The notes beneath the pieces were generated by a model that searched no databases, was not told where the DNA came from, and saw nothing but the letters and a program-made list of their open reading frames with translations. Of a DNA stretch of 64,000 nucleotides, positions 18,025-26,883 are shown one piece after another. A program made the position numbers and the translations under genes. Within the stretch, counting starts at the first letter, position 1; each line of letters opens with the position of its first letter. Source of the DNA: Fimbriimonadia bacterium (GTDB lineage Bacteria > Armatimonadota > Fimbriimonadia > Fimbriimonadales > GBS-DC); contig JAHCHP010000001.1 of NCBI GenBank assembly GCA_026129765.1, positions 62,001 through 126,000 of the forward strand, in the 5' to 3' direction.

Positions 18025-18966
18025 ATGAGATCAGGGCTCTTCTTGTTATGTTTGTGCCTTCTCTTCCCAACGCAGGCGCAATATGCGGGCGCGTTCAGTG
18101 AGCGTGATTTTGCGGCGCGGGTCTTCGGCTGGAGCGGGCTGAACGGTGTTTCAGGCTATAACCAGACGCCGCAGAACGCGCTGGGGTATCCGCCGCCGCT
18201 CGCGACTCCCGCTGTGCCAGACAATACCAAGCTGTTTTCCTTTGGCTGGGGCGGTTATATCGAATTAGGTTTCGACCGCCAGATTCACAACTTGCCCGGC
18301 TTTGACTTCATTCTGTTCGGAAATGCTTTCTATGCGGGGGGGAACCCGTGCTTCGCCTTTGTGGAGCCGGGCTATGTAGAGGTAGGCATCGACCGAAATC
18401 AGAACGGCATTCCCGATTCAGGCGATGAGTGGTACTTACTGCTACCCCGTTTCCCTGACACGCGCAACGCGCAGGGAATCCCCCAGTTTCCGCTTCCATC
18501 GAACTTCTTCGGCAATGTGCCGGTTTGCGCCTCTCCGATAGTAGGTTATGCGGATGTAACACCGGTTTCGAATTTGGGACATCCGTTAATTCCTGATGAC
18601 CCTTACGAGCCGGGTTTGCAGAACGGCTCTGCAGGGGGCGATCCTTTTGATTTGGATTGGGCTATCGACATGCAAACCGGGTACAGCGTCTCCTTAGAGA
18701 AAGCGCATTTCCTCCGAGTACGGCATGCGGGAAACACGGTGATGGGGGTATTGGGACTGTCTTCTACCGAGATCAGCGCAGCGGCGTTGATGCGAATACC
18801 GGGCGATGTCGATGGCAACGGCTGCGTGGAGGACAGCGATCTGTTGGCGGTTCTCTTCGCGTTCGGACAGCAGGGAGACCGCCTGTTTGAGGATGTCAAC
18901 CGCGACGGCGCGGTCGATGATGGGGATTTGCTTTTAACGCTTTTTCACTTCGGCACGGGGTGTTAA
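18025..18966 (+). CDS. Secreted surface protein with dockerin-like C-terminal pair (313 aa)
   Basis: The ATG at 18025 opens a signal peptide (MRSGLFLLCLCLLFPTQAQ). The frame is open further upstream but runs through the hairpin at 17971. The main domain (SGLNGVSGYNQTPQNALGYP, then LFSFGWGGYIELGF and GFDFILFGNAF) resembles secreted beta-sandwich proteins of the cell-surface/PEP-CTERM type. The last 55 residues hold two EF-hand-like repeats (GDVDGNGCVEDSDLLAVLFAFG and DVNRDGAVDDGDLLLTLFHFG) and end Gly-Cys. Asp/Asn at alternate positions fits calcium binding as in type I dockerins. Ligand and cohesin partner are unknown. Ribosome-site evidence for the start is weak. Confidence 0.7.
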   Translation: MRSGLFLLCLCLLFPTQAQYAGAFSERDFAARVFGWSGLNGVSGYNQTPQNALGYPPPLATPAVPDNTKLFSFGWGGYIELGFDRQIHNLPGFDFILFGNAFYAGGNPCFAFVEPGYVEVGIDRNQNGIPDSGDEWYLLLPRFPDTRNAQGIPQFPLPSNFFGNVPVCASPIVGYADVTPVSNLGHPLIPDDPYEPGLQNGSAGGDPFDLDWAIDMQTGYSVSLEKAHFLRVRHAGNTVMGVLGLSSTEISAAALMRIPGDVDGNGCVEDSDLLAVLFAFGQQGDRLFEDVNRDGAVDDGDLLLTLFHFGTGC

Positions 18967-19002
18967 ACCCAGCGTGATGGGGCAAAGAGAGAGCAAGACA
19001 GG

Positions 19003-19008
19003 TATAAT
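19003..19008 (+). promoter_or_regulatory. -10 box of the aldehyde dehydrogenase gene
   Basis: A TATAAT preceded by GG lies 36 nt before the ATG at 19045. No clear -35 box is seen. Confidence 0.45.
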
Positions 19009-19044
19009 TTATCTGGTACTCCAAAGGAGGAGGAGAGATTAATT

Positions 19045-20547
19045 ATGAAAACTATAGAAGCGATGAATTTAATCAGAGGTCAGTGGCGCGAGGCGTCCTC
19101 TGGCGAACGATTTGAGAGTTTGAATCCTGCCGACAACCGGCAGATTGTGGGAACCGCCCCGAAATCGAAGGCGGGTGATGTGGATGAGGCGGTCGCGGCG
19201 GCGCGGCAGGCATTTGAAGGATGGCGCAGCCTTTCACGAGTGAAACGCGGGGAGTATATCGATCAATTCGCGCAGCTGATGAAGCGTGACCTGAACGCGC
19301 TGTCTGAGTTAGTCACCCATGAGTGCGGTAAACCTTTCAACGAGGGGAAAGCCGATGTCGTGGAAGCGCTGCATATGGCGCAGTATGTGGCGGGCATGGC
19401 GCGGATGCCGCACGGCGAAATCATCGACAGTGAGATTGCCGATAAAGATGCCTACATCCTGCGTAAGCCGAAAGGCGTTGTGGGCTGTATCACCCCCTGG
19501 AATTTCCCGATTGCGATCCCGCTTTGGGTCGCGCTGCCCTCACTCTTGGAGGGGAATACCGTTATCTTGAAACCCTCAGAAGATACACCCATTTGCGGTC
19601 ATCGGTTGGCAGAGTTGTTTGTGGAGGCAGGTTTCCCTGCAGGCGTTATCAATGTGGTGCATGGTTTTGGCGAAGATGCGGGCGACCGCCTGGTGCGCCA
19701 TGAGCAGACCGATGTGATCCTGTTCACGGGGTCCTACGCGGTGGGACACCATATCGAGCAGGTCTGCGCGCAAATGCATAAATTCTGCGCGATTGAGATG
19801 GGCGGTAAAAACGCGGTTATTGTGATGGACGACGCTAATTTGGATATCGCGGTGCATGCGGCGACCCTCTCCGCTTTCAAAACCAGCGGTCAGCGCTGTG
19901 TGACCTCGAACCGGATCATTATCCACGAAAAATTGGAGCCAGAGTTCACCAAACGCTTTATTGCGGCGGCGCGGGAAGTCAAAATTGGCAACGGCATGAC
20001 GCCGGATACGTTTATGGGACCGCTGATCAACCGGCAAGGCGTGGAGAAATATCTGATGCATAATCAGAAAGCGCAGGAAGAAGGCGCGGAAATCTTCTTG
20101 CCGGGCGGCGAAGTGAAGGAGGGCGATTTGGCGCACGGGCATTTTGTGGCGCCGTTTGTCTATCGCCTGAAACACAGCTCCAGCAGTTATGTGTTGCGTG
20201 AGGAAGCATTCAGCCCGCATGTCGCTGTGATCCCGGTGAGCAGTCTGGAAGAAGCGGTGCATGTCTATAATGACACGAAGTACGGACTGTCGATGGCGGT
20301 CATCACGGAGGATTATCGCAAGTGGCGCTATGTCCGCGACCATGCCGACTTCGGAGTGGGGTATGTGAATCTGCCCAGCATCGGCGCGGAAGTGCATCTG
20401 CCCTTTGGTGGCGTGAAAGGCAGCGGCAACGGACACCCCAGCGCAATGGGCGTGTTTGATGCTGTGACCCACAAAGTCGCGTTCACGGTGAACCATGCCA
20501 CCGAGATCGTTCTGGCGCAAGGGCTCAGCGTTAAACTGCGTTCGTAA
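19045..20547 (+). CDS. NAD(P)-dependent aldehyde dehydrogenase (500 aa)
   Basis: This is a full-length ALDH-superfamily enzyme oxidising an aldehyde to the acid. The cofactor-binding segment is ITPWNFPIAIPLW and VILKPSEDTP, the general base is Glu251 in EMGGKNA, and the nucleophile is Cys285 in SGQRCVTSNR. The substrate cannot be fixed from sequence; the closest feel is to semialdehyde or glycine-betaine-type ALDHs. AGGAGGAGGAG precedes the ATG, a TATAAT is at 19003-19008, and a strong hairpin ends the unit at 20565-20609, so it is probably a single-gene transcript. Confidence 0.9.
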   Translation: MKTIEAMNLIRGQWREASSGERFESLNPADNRQIVGTAPKSKAGDVDEAVAAARQAFEGWRSLSRVKRGEYIDQFAQLMKRDLNALSELVTHECGKPFNEGKADVVEALHMAQYVAGMARMPHGEIIDSEIADKDAYILRKPKGVVGCITPWNFPIAIPLWVALPSLLEGNTVILKPSEDTPICGHRLAELFVEAGFPAGVINVVHGFGEDAGDRLVRHEQTDVILFTGSYAVGHHIEQVCAQMHKFCAIEMGGKNAVIVMDDANLDIAVHAATLSAFKTSGQRCVTSNRIIIHEKLEPEFTKRFIAAAREVKIGNGMTPDTFMGPLINRQGVEKYLMHNQKAQEEGAEIFLPGGEVKEGDLAHGHFVAPFVYRLKHSSSSYVLREEAFSPHVAVIPVSSLEEAVHVYNDTKYGLSMAVITEDYRKWRYVRDHADFGVGYVNLPSIGAEVHLPFGGVKGSGNGHPSAMGVFDAVTHKVAFTVNHATEIVLAQGLSVKLRS

Positions 20548-20564
20548 TTGGGCATATAACCGAC

Positions 20565-20609
20565 GGTTGACACGGGTTCCTCTTGAAACAAGGGGAACCC
20601 GTGTCAACC
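20565..20609 (+). terminator. Strong hairpin after the aldehyde dehydrogenase gene
   Basis: A perfect 16-bp inverted repeat (GGTTGACACGGGTTCC at 20565-20580 and its complement at 20594-20609) has a 13-nt loop. The inner GGTTCC/GGAACC resembles the hairpin family seen elsewhere. There is no T-run. From 20610 to 20748 nothing else is recognised. Confidence 0.55.
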
Positions 20610-20748
20610 TGAGCAATGCAATAAGGTCTACTGTTCTTTTATGTGTAGTTTATGTCGATTAAGAAAAGCAAAACTGACCTGTATCGATCATCAAGTACCG
20701 AAGGTAGGCAATCTATAGTTGTTGCTAAAAAGTGGTACAACTGTTCAA

Positions 20749-21186
20749 TTAGAGACTATCCAAATACAATGCAGGTGTTCCGATCATCTGTGCAAGTCGC
20801 GAATCGTTAGTAAGAAAATAATCGGCGTGATTTAATCTCATTGTTGCCCAGTGAACTGCATCTGGAGTACGTAGCGAAACATGTTGTGCGCGAAGTCTGG
20901 CGGCTTCCAAAATGATCTCACGATTGATCAGAGCAAGTGTTAATTCAGACTCAAACAATGCCTCTTCATAGCGGCGTACCAAAGCATCGTTCTTAGCGCG
21001 TAAAGGCAATATCAATGTTTCCAGCACCGTGAGTTCACTTGTCATTAATTGTATGCTGTGTTCAGCGGCAGTATCTAATAGTGGTTGTAAGAGCGCGCTG
21101 TAGCGAGTATGTCGCTCCACCAAATAGATCAGTATGCTTGCATCTATATAGACTTTTTCTCCGTTAGAGATTTTCAGTGATCCCAC
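20749..21186 (-). CDS. PIN-domain ribonuclease, VapC-like toxin (145 aa)
   Basis: The PIN fold shows all acidic positions: Asp in KVYIDASILIYLVE, Glu in TSELTVLETLI, Asp in RTPDAVHWATM and Asp in FLTNDSRLAQ. VapC-type toxins cut specific RNAs and are neutralised by the partner encoded upstream. GTG at 21186 is the likely start: it lies inside the last codons of the antitoxin gene (13-nt overlap) with GAGG upstream and gives the usual VapC length. A longer frame to 21264 would run through the antitoxin gene. Confidence 0.8.
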   Translation of the reverse strand: MGSLKISNGEKVYIDASILIYLVERHTRYSALLQPLLDTAAEHSIQLMTSELTVLETLILPLRAKNDALVRRYEEALFESELTLALINREIILEAARLRAQHVSLRTPDAVHWATMRLNHADYFLTNDSRLAQMIGTPALYLDSL

Positions 21187-21413
21187 GCTTCTCGTTCCTC
21201 TTGCAGCAACTGTTCGTACCGTTCCCAACTTTCCACCGCTTGAGGTGTGTCTGAAGGCGGACATTCGCGCATCACTTGAGCCAGGGTTTTCTTTGGCTTG
21301 GACGGGAGGGACACGGTTACCTCAACCGTAGCCCCATCAGGCAGGTTGGGATCTTGAATTTCAATGCGGCTACCCGGAAGCACTTGCGCTCTTACCCTTA
21401 ACATTATCTCCAT
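21174..21413 (-). CDS. VapB-like antitoxin (79 aa)
   Basis: A short N-terminal beta region (MLRVRAQVLPGSRIEI ... DGATVEVTVSL) is followed by a helical tail ending in ERYEQLLQEEREAWDH. Position and overlap with the PIN toxin identify it as the antitoxin; the N-terminus resembles the AbrB/MazE-like or DUF2281-type strand pattern rather than ribbon-helix-helix. The ATG at 21413 with GGTGAG upstream is preferred to ATG 21431. Such pairs usually autoregulate; no operator was picked out. Confidence 0.65.
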   Translation of the reverse strand: MEIMLRVRAQVLPGSRIEIQDPNLPDGATVEVTVSLPSKPKKTLAQVMRECPPSDTPQAVESWERYEQLLQEEREAWDH

Positions 21414-21478
21414 CTGTCTCACCAACTTCAATAATACCCAATCTCGCTCATTTCAACCCATGCCTCAAAACAGCAGGG

Positions 21479-21484
21479 TATAAT
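21479..21484 (+). promoter_or_regulatory. -10 box before the DUF1015 gene
   Basis: A GGGTATAATTTA stretch carries TATAAT 31 nt before the ATG at 21516. No -35 consensus is visible. Confidence 0.4.
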
Positions 21485-21515
21485 TTATAGCGCAATTGCA
21501 ATGAGGCATAAAACC

Positions 21516-22727
21516 ATGGCGACAATAAAACCCTTCCGAGCAACCCGGTATTCTCACACTTCGGCGCAGAATGTCGCGCCGCCCTACGATGTGATTTCAC
21601 CCGATCAGCGCGCCGCCTTGATCCAACGTGGCGAACAGAATATTGTGCAACTCACTTTGCCCGAAGGCGGCGAGGAGCGCTACCAGCGCGCGGCGCGCCA
21701 ACTGAACGACTGGCTGCAAGCGGGCATTTTGACCACTGACAACGCGCCTGCCATCTATCGTTATACCCAGCGGTTCCTGAACCCTCTGGACGGCTCCACA
21801 GCGACCCGTGTGGGCTACTTTGTGCTATTGCATACGGAACCCTACGAGGCGGGCATTGTTCTTCCCCATGAACATACCTTTCCTGGTGTCAAAGAAGATC
21901 GTTTCCGGTTAGTGGAAGCCGCGAGAACTCATTTGGAAACCATCTTCGGATTGTATGAACCGTCTTGGGAATTGAACGGCGCGCTGGGAATGGCAGCCTA
22001 TGAGCGCGTTGCAGAACTGGAGGGAAGCGAACTGCCCGAAGGGCATTACCATTGCCTGGAACGCGCCACGGATCCCGATGCGCTTCAGAAAATCATCGAA
22101 GCGTTTCAAACCGCGCGAATCTGGATTGCGGACGGACATCACCGCTACGAAACCGCGCTGCGCTTTGGCATGCAGTACGGTTCCGAAGGTTCACCCGAGC
22201 GATTCCTGCCCATTTTGCTGGTTCCTTTGGACGATCCCGGCTTAGTGATTTTGCCCACCCACCGCATGATGCGTCAAGGGCTGTCTGGCGGTCCCGCCGA
22301 TTGGGATCGCGCGCTGTCTGCACATTTCGAATTTCGTCCTCTCACTGAAAACGAGCGAAGCAGCGTCTTAAATGGGGAATCGGTGGTGTTGTACGCGCAA
22401 GGCGGGTATTGGGCGATTCGCCCGCGCAGCTTTGAGCCTGCCGCCAACGAAGAACCTGTCGAGCTGAAGCGTCTTGATTCCTACTGGCTGCATAAGCAAG
22501 TTCTTCCTGCGCTGGGATATGATAAACCGGAAATCGACTACACTCGTTCAATGGAAGAGGCAGTCAAGAGCGTTCAAGCAGGGAACCACGGCGCGGCGTT
22601 TCTACTCAGTCCGCCCCAACTAAGCGATCTGCAAGCCATTGCGCAGGCAGGCGGAAAGATGCCCCATAAGTCCACCTATTTTCATCCCAAGGTGCTGTCC
22701 GGCATGGTGACTTGGCGTATTGAATAA
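21516..22727 (+). CDS. DUF1015 family protein (403 aa)
   Basis: The protein matches the DUF1015 (PF06245) family: it starts MATIKPFRATRY, then APPYDVISPDQRAAL near residue 20, and has the hallmark WIADGHHRYETALRF in the middle. It is a cytoplasmic protein of unknown biochemistry that often sits near serine/phosphoglycerate genes; no such genes are adjacent here. The ATG at 21516 is chosen over 21501 because GAGG lies about 10 nt before it and the family begins there. Its last 46 nt overlap the 3' end of the convergent tsaE gene. Confidence 0.88.
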   Translation: MATIKPFRATRYSHTSAQNVAPPYDVISPDQRAALIQRGEQNIVQLTLPEGGEERYQRAARQLNDWLQAGILTTDNAPAIYRYTQRFLNPLDGSTATRVGYFVLLHTEPYEAGIVLPHEHTFPGVKEDRFRLVEAARTHLETIFGLYEPSWELNGALGMAAYERVAELEGSELPEGHYHCLERATDPDALQKIIEAFQTARIWIADGHHRYETALRFGMQYGSEGSPERFLPILLVPLDDPGLVILPTHRMMRQGLSGGPADWDRALSAHFEFRPLTENERSSVLNGESVVLYAQGGYWAIRPRSFEPAANEEPVELKRLDSYWLHKQVLPALGYDKPEIDYTRSMEEAVKSVQAGNHGAAFLLSPPQLSDLQAIAQAGGKMPHKSTYFHPKVLSGMVTWRIE

Positions 22728-23155
22728 GGCGCATAAATCATGATCACGCGCGATTCGTCCGGGTTCGTTTCGAGGCGGATCGCGATGTGATTTTCAGGTA
22801 AGAGTTCAGGCGCGCGCTCCGACCACTCGATCGCTAAGATTCCTTCACCCATCAGTTCTTGCAACCCGATCTCTATCGCTTGATCGCTGTTTTCCAGGCG
22901 GTACAAATCGGCATGAAAAAAACGCCCGCCGCCGGGCAGCGCATACTCAAGGATCAAAGCGAAGGAAGGACTGCGCACCGTTTCTTGAATCCCCAGCGCG
23001 CGCGCTAAGGCGCGAACGAAAGTGGTTTTGCCCGCGCCCAATTCGCCTGACAAGGCGATCACTTCATTGCCAGTCAGATGGCTTGCCAACGCCTGCGCCA
23101 GGCATGCGGTTTCCGATTCGCTGTGTGTTAAAAAGACCTGTGGTTCAGCCGTCAT
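22682..23155 (-). CDS. tsaE: tRNA threonylcarbamoyladenosine biosynthesis ATPase TsaE
   Basis: This small P-loop ATPase of the t6A37 tRNA modification complex (TsaB-TsaD-TsaE) has Walker A GELGAGKTTFVRALARALG, the VRSPSFALILEY segment, and FHADLYRLE followed by EWSERAPELLP. It is 157 aa. The ATG at 23155 overlaps the last codons of hspR by 11 nt, so translation is coupled and the gene is the last of the dnaK operon. The 3' end overlaps the convergent DUF1015 gene by 46 nt. Confidence 0.9.
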   Translation of the reverse strand: MTAEPQVFLTHSESETACLAQALASHLTGNEVIALSGELGAGKTTFVRALARALGIQETVRSPSFALILEYALPGGGRFFHADLYRLENSDQAIEIGLQELMGEGILAIEWSERAPELLPENHIAIRLETNPDESRVIMIYAPYSIRQVTMPDSTLG

Positions 23156-23549
23156 TCTCTTCTTGCAGGCTTTCAATGCGGATTTCCAGCAGGCTGACAT
23201 CCACATCCAATCGATGTTCCGTAACGAGCTGACGGATACGCCCGTTGGTCATAACGACCAACTGCTCCATCTCTTGGTTCATTCGCTCGATACGGTCCAG
23301 CAGTCGCAATACCATGTCCACGCCTGCCAAGTTGACACCCAGTTGTTGGGTCAAGTGTTGGATATGGCGCAATCGTTCCACATCGGCTTCGGAATAGAGC
23401 CGCTTCTGACTCCCCAAGCGTTTGGGCTGTACCAATCCCAGTCGTTCGTAAAGGCGCAGGGTCTGGGGATGCAGCCCGCAGAGCCGCGCCGCGACGCCGA
23501 TCATATAGACAGGTTCTGATGAACTATTTACCGGTCGCTTTTCCACCAT
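23145..23549 (-). CDS. hspR: HspR-type MerR-family heat-shock repressor (134 aa)
   Basis: The MerR-type winged HTH is clear: VYMIGVAARLCGLHPQTLRLYERLGLVQPKR, then SQKRLYSEADVERLRHIQHL and a coiled-coil dimer helix. The link to dnaK and dnaJ on the same strand identifies it as HspR, which binds HAIR operators together with DnaK as co-repressor. A HAIR-like sequence is present at the dnaK promoter (26759-26779), which supports autoregulation of the operon. It lies 16 nt after dnaJ and overlaps tsaE. Confidence 0.88.
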   Translation of the reverse strand: MVEKRPVNSSSEPVYMIGVAARLCGLHPQTLRLYERLGLVQPKRLGSQKRLYSEADVERLRHIQHLTQQLGVNLAGVDMVLRLLDRIERMNQEMEQLVVMTNGRIRQLVTEHRLDVDVSLLEIRIESLQEENDG

Positions 23550-23565
23550 AATTGTCGCCTCCTCA

Positions 23566-24627
23566 TTATCGATTCGCTTGAATTTTCTCTAAAAGATCTT
23601 TTTCCGCTTCCGTCGGCTTCTTTGGAATGGTGATCTTGGTTCGGACCATCAAATCTCCCACCTTACTGCCCGACTTGGGCAAACCTTTGCCTGCCAGGCG
23701 GAATAACATACCCGACTGTGTTCCCGACGGAATCTTCATTTTGACTTCGCCGGTCGGCGTTGGCACGCTGATTTCGCCGCCCAAAATCGCCAGCAGGTAA
23801 TCTATCTCTGCCTCATAGTAGAGGTCATCGCCCTGACGCTCGTAGATGGAGGGAGTGATGATATGAATGTTGAGATACAGGTTGCCTTTTTTGCCGTTGC
23901 TTCCTGCTGTCCCTTCGCCCACTAAACGCAGTCTCTGTCCCTCCGCGACCCCGCGCGGAACATCGACCGTGATTCGCTTCGCTTTCGGAAGAAACCCTCG
24001 TCCTTTGCATTGATCGCAAGGCGCGGGAATCGTGCCTCTGCCTTCGCAGCGGTCACAAGCGATGTTCACGTTGATCATCGCTAAGCGTCCGCGTCCGGTT
24101 CCGCCGCAATCGGGACAGACCGTGGTTGTGTTGGTTAGCGCGCCTTGCCCTTTGCACTTAGAGCATGGCTCTTCGGTGTTCAGAATCAGCGTTTTTGTGG
24201 TCCCATTTAACGCCTCTTCCAGCGTGATATTCAAGGTCTGTTCAATATCTCTGGGGGGCGTGTTGGGGGTTCCACCGCCACCCCCAAAACCAGAACCGCG
24301 CAGTAGGTTTTCGATGAATTCCGCGAAATTTCCAAAGCCGAACGGCGCATCAAAGCCGCCCGAAGCGTTCTCGCCATACTGCTCGCGCATGCGCTGGTAA
24401 TTCTGCCATTGATCGCCATAGCGATTGTACGCCGCGCGTTTGTCTGGGTCGCTCAGGACCTCATAAGCCTCGTTAATGTCCTTGAACTTGGCTTCTGCCT
24501 GCTTGTCATTCGGGTTGACATCGGGGTGATATTGACGCGCCAGCTTGCGGTACGCGGCTTTAATCTCTTTCTCAGTCGCGCTTCGGCTGACTCCCAATAA
24601 TTTGTAATAGTCTTTGTAGCCAGACAT
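23566..24627 (-). CDS. dnaJ: Co-chaperone DnaJ (353 aa)
   Basis: The N-terminal J domain has the HPD motif ([13 protein letters not shown]), followed by a Gly/Phe-rich linker (residues about 75-115). The zinc-binding region has four CxxCxGxG units ([32 protein letters not shown]), followed by the substrate-binding C-terminal domains. DnaJ stimulates the ATPase of DnaK and delivers clients. It lies second in the dnaK-dnaJ-hspR-tsaE operon. grpE is not between dnaK and dnaJ and is not in the window. Confidence 0.95.
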   Translation of the reverse strand: MSGYKDYYKLLGVSRSATEKEIKAAYRKLARQYHPDVNPNDKQAEAKFKDINEAYEVLSDPDKRAAYNRYGDQWQNYQRMREQYGENASGGFDAPFGFGNFAEFIENLLRGSGFGGGGGTPNTPPRDIEQTLNITLEEALNGTTKTLILNTEEPCSKCKGQGALTNTTTVCPDCGGTGRGRLAMINVNIACDRCEGRGTIPAPCDQCKGRGFLPKAKRITVDVPRGVAEGQRLRLVGEGTAGSNGKKGNLYLNIHIITPSIYERQGDDLYYEAEIDYLLAILGGEISVPTPTGEVKMKIPSGTQSGMLFRLAGKGLPKSGSKVGDLMVRTKITIPKKPTEAEKDLLEKIQANR

Positions 24628-24690
24628 GTCTCATCACCCCTCAATGTCTCTTTGTTTCTAATATTGTTTGTGATTGGACCCCTTGCGTGA

Positions 24691-24716
24691 GGTTCCCCCT
24701 GAAAGCAAGGGGAACC
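24691..24716 (-). repeat. GGTTCCCC hairpin element between dnaK and dnaJ, copy 2
   Basis: GGTTCCCC and GGGGAACC pair around a 10-nt loop in the 103-nt gap between dnaK and dnaJ. Placed inside an operon, it could act as a partial terminator or processing site giving more dnaK than dnaJ mRNA. Confidence 0.5.
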
Positions 24717-24730
24717 GGGAGTGGAGTTTC

Positions 24731-26626
24731 TTAAGACTCGCGATATTCCGCATCGATTACATCATCATCGCCGCCGCGCGCGGTTTCACTGGCTGCGCCA
24801 GCGGTGGGTGGCTCCTGCTCAGAGGCGCGCTGGTAGAGCTGCTCGGTGATCTTATAGACCGCGCTCTCCAACTCGCTATAGAGGGTATGTACCTGTCCCA
24901 TATCCTGAGACACAATCGCGCTGCGCAAATCGCGCACCAAGCCCTCGATACGCTCCTTCTCGGCGGCTTCCACCCGGTCGCCAAACTCCTTCAACTGGCG
25001 TTCGGTTTCCGTGCAGAGCCGTTCTGCGCGGTTCAGCGTTTCGGCATTTTCGCGGGCGATGCGGTCTTGTTCCGCGTTCGCCTCCGCTTCCGTCACCATG
25101 CGCGAAATCTCTTCTTTCGACAGATTGGAAGAACCGCTGATACGGATACTCTGCTCGCGTCCCGTGCCTAAATCCTTGGCGTTGACCTGCAAAATACCGT
25201 TCGCATCAAGATCAAATGCCACTTCGACTTGCGGGATACCTGCCGGTGCCGGTGGAATACCCGCCAAATGAAACACGCCCAACAGTTTGTTCTCCCGCGC
25301 CATCGCGCGCTCACCCTGCGAAACCCGCACTTCCACCTCGGTTTGCCCGTCGGCAGCAGTGGTGAAGGTTTCCGCTTTGCGTGTCGGGATGGTCGTGTTT
25401 CGCGGGATCAGGGGCGTGAAAATTCCGCCTTTGGTCTCAATTCCCAGCGACAGCGGGGTCACATCCAACAACACCACATCTTTGATTTCGCCGCCCAAGA
25501 CACCTGCCTGGATCGCTGCGCCGACCGCCACGACTTCATCCGGGTTGACGCCCTTATGCGGTTCTTTGCCGGTCAGTTTCTTCACTAATTCCTGAACGGC
25601 GGGAATTCGAGTGGAACCGCCCACCAGCACGATCTCATCGATGTCGCTGGGTTTCATCTTCGCGTCTTCCAAAGCGCGGTTGAACGGTCCTTTCAGTCGG
25701 TCGATCAAATCAGAGGTCAACTCTTCAAACTTCGCCCGGCTCATCGTCATATCCAGGTGCTTGGGACCACTGGCATCTGCCGTGATGAAGGGTAAGTTGA
25801 TGTTCGTGGTCGCGACGGTGGAAAGCTCGATTTTTGCGCGCTCTGCCGCTTCGCGCAGCCGCTGTAAAGCTTGCCGGTCCTGGCGCAGGTCGATACCTTG
25901 TTCGCGTTTGAATTCATCCGCCAAGAAATCAACGATGCGCTCGTCAAAATTGTCGCCGCCCAGCAGCGAGTCGCCCGAAGTCGACTTCACCTCAAAAACG
26001 CCCTCGCCCACTTCCAAAATGGACACATCGAAAGTGCCGCCGCCCAAGTCAAACACTAAAATCGTTTCGTTCGATTTCTTATCCAAGCCATAAGACAGCG
26101 CGGCTGCCGTCGGCTCGTTGATAATACGCAATACTTTCAGCCCCGCGATTTCGCCCGCATTCTTGGTAGCGGTGCGTTGGGCATCGTTAAAATAGGCGGG
26201 AACGGTAATAACCGCTTGTGAGACCGGTTCGCCCAAATATGCCTCCGCATCGGCTTTCAATTTCTGCAGCACCATCGCCGAAATCTCTTCTGGTCGCAGA
26301 GTTTTCTCTAAAGCAGGCACTTCGACCGCGGCATCGCCTCGCGAATCGGCAACGACTTTGTACGGCATGCGCGACCTTTCATCCCCGATCTCGTTGTAGC
26401 GTCTTCCGATAAAGCGTTTCACCGAAGCGATCGTGTTTTCCGGGTTGACCACTGCTTGGCGTTTGGCAGGCGCGCCGACTAAGCGCTCGCCCGTTTTTGT
26501 GAATCCAACAACCGATGGACACAATCTGCCCCCCTCCGCTGTGGGGATCACGACTGGCTCGCCGCCTTCCAGCACCGCGATGACCGAGTTGGTTGTTCCT
26601 AAGTCTATTCCTACTGTTTTTGCCAT
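24731..26626 (-). CDS. dnaK: Chaperone DnaK (Hsp70, 631 aa)
   Basis: The N-terminal ATPase is canonical ([51 protein letters not shown]), and the substrate-binding domain has [17 protein letters not shown]. The C-terminus ends in the acidic [12 protein letters not shown]. It folds nascent and stress-denatured proteins with DnaJ and GrpE and can also be the HspR co-repressor. GGAGGT lies 8 nt before the ATG. It is the first gene of the operon, controlled by a promoter at 26745-26778 overlaid by a HAIR-like operator. Confidence 0.97.
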   Translation of the reverse strand: MAKTVGIDLGTTNSVIAVLEGGEPVVIPTAEGGRLCPSVVGFTKTGERLVGAPAKRQAVVNPENTIASVKRFIGRRYNEIGDERSRMPYKVVADSRGDAAVEVPALEKTLRPEEISAMVLQKLKADAEAYLGEPVSQAVITVPAYFNDAQRTATKNAGEIAGLKVLRIINEPTAAALSYGLDKKSNETILVFDLGGGTFDVSILEVGEGVFEVKSTSGDSLLGGDNFDERIVDFLADEFKREQGIDLRQDRQALQRLREAAERAKIELSTVATTNINLPFITADASGPKHLDMTMSRAKFEELTSDLIDRLKGPFNRALEDAKMKPSDIDEIVLVGGSTRIPAVQELVKKLTGKEPHKGVNPDEVVAVGAAIQAGVLGGEIKDVVLLDVTPLSLGIETKGGIFTPLIPRNTTIPTRKAETFTTAADGQTEVEVRVSQGERAMARENKLLGVFHLAGIPPAPAGIPQVEVAFDLDANGILQVNAKDLGTGREQSIRISGSSNLSKEEISRMVTEAEANAEQDRIARENAETLNRAERLCTETERQLKEFGDRVEAAEKERIEGLVRDLRSAIVSQDMGQVHTLYSELESAVYKITEQLYQRASEQEPPTAGAASETARGGDDDVIDAEYRES

Positions 26627-26744
26627 GTTCTATAACCTCCAATCCAATTGTTTATATCGTTTCCAGCGCGTGGCTCGTTTCTAAAAAGGGATACGCTTAG
26701 TCATACGCTCTATGCGCCGGATAAGTTCCTAAAATTTAAGTGGC

Positions 26745-26778
26745 ATTATAATACCATACTTGAGTGTATCTTTGTCAA
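26745..26778 (-). promoter_or_regulatory. dnaK operon promoter
   Basis: On the minus strand TTGACA (26778-26773) is followed by an extended -10, TGGTATTAT, at 19-bp spacing, and by an overlapping TATAAT at 26750-26745. This leaves a leader of about 115 nt. Confidence 0.6.
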
Positions 26779-26779
26779 G
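26759..26779 (+). promoter_or_regulatory. HAIR-like HspR operator
   Basis: CTTGAGT-N7-TGTCAAG occupies 26759-26779. The consensus HspR element is CTTGAGT-N7-ACTCAAG, so the left half is exact and the right half matches at 5 of 7. It overlaps the dnaK -35 box and spacer, where bound repressor would block polymerase. Confidence 0.75.
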
Positions 26780-26846
26780 TGGTGGCGTGATTTTTCTGAT
26801 TTGAAGAGGAGAACGGAATGTTTTCTCAAATTCAGACGTACGCGGG

Positions 26847-26852
26847 TATAAT
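26847..26852 (+). promoter_or_regulatory. -10 box of the ThuA-like gene
   Basis: GCGGGTATAATTAA carries TATAAT 32 nt before the ATG at 26884. It has the same GGGTATAAT context seen before other genes in the window. Confidence 0.45.
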
Positions 26853-26883
26853 TAACGCGATTATTATTAGGAGAGTTGAGTTC

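Noticed and set aside
19576-20616. 346-codon frame antisense to the aldehyde dehydrogenase
   Set aside because: Same shadow effect; it runs through the terminator hairpin at 20565 and has no recognisable domain.
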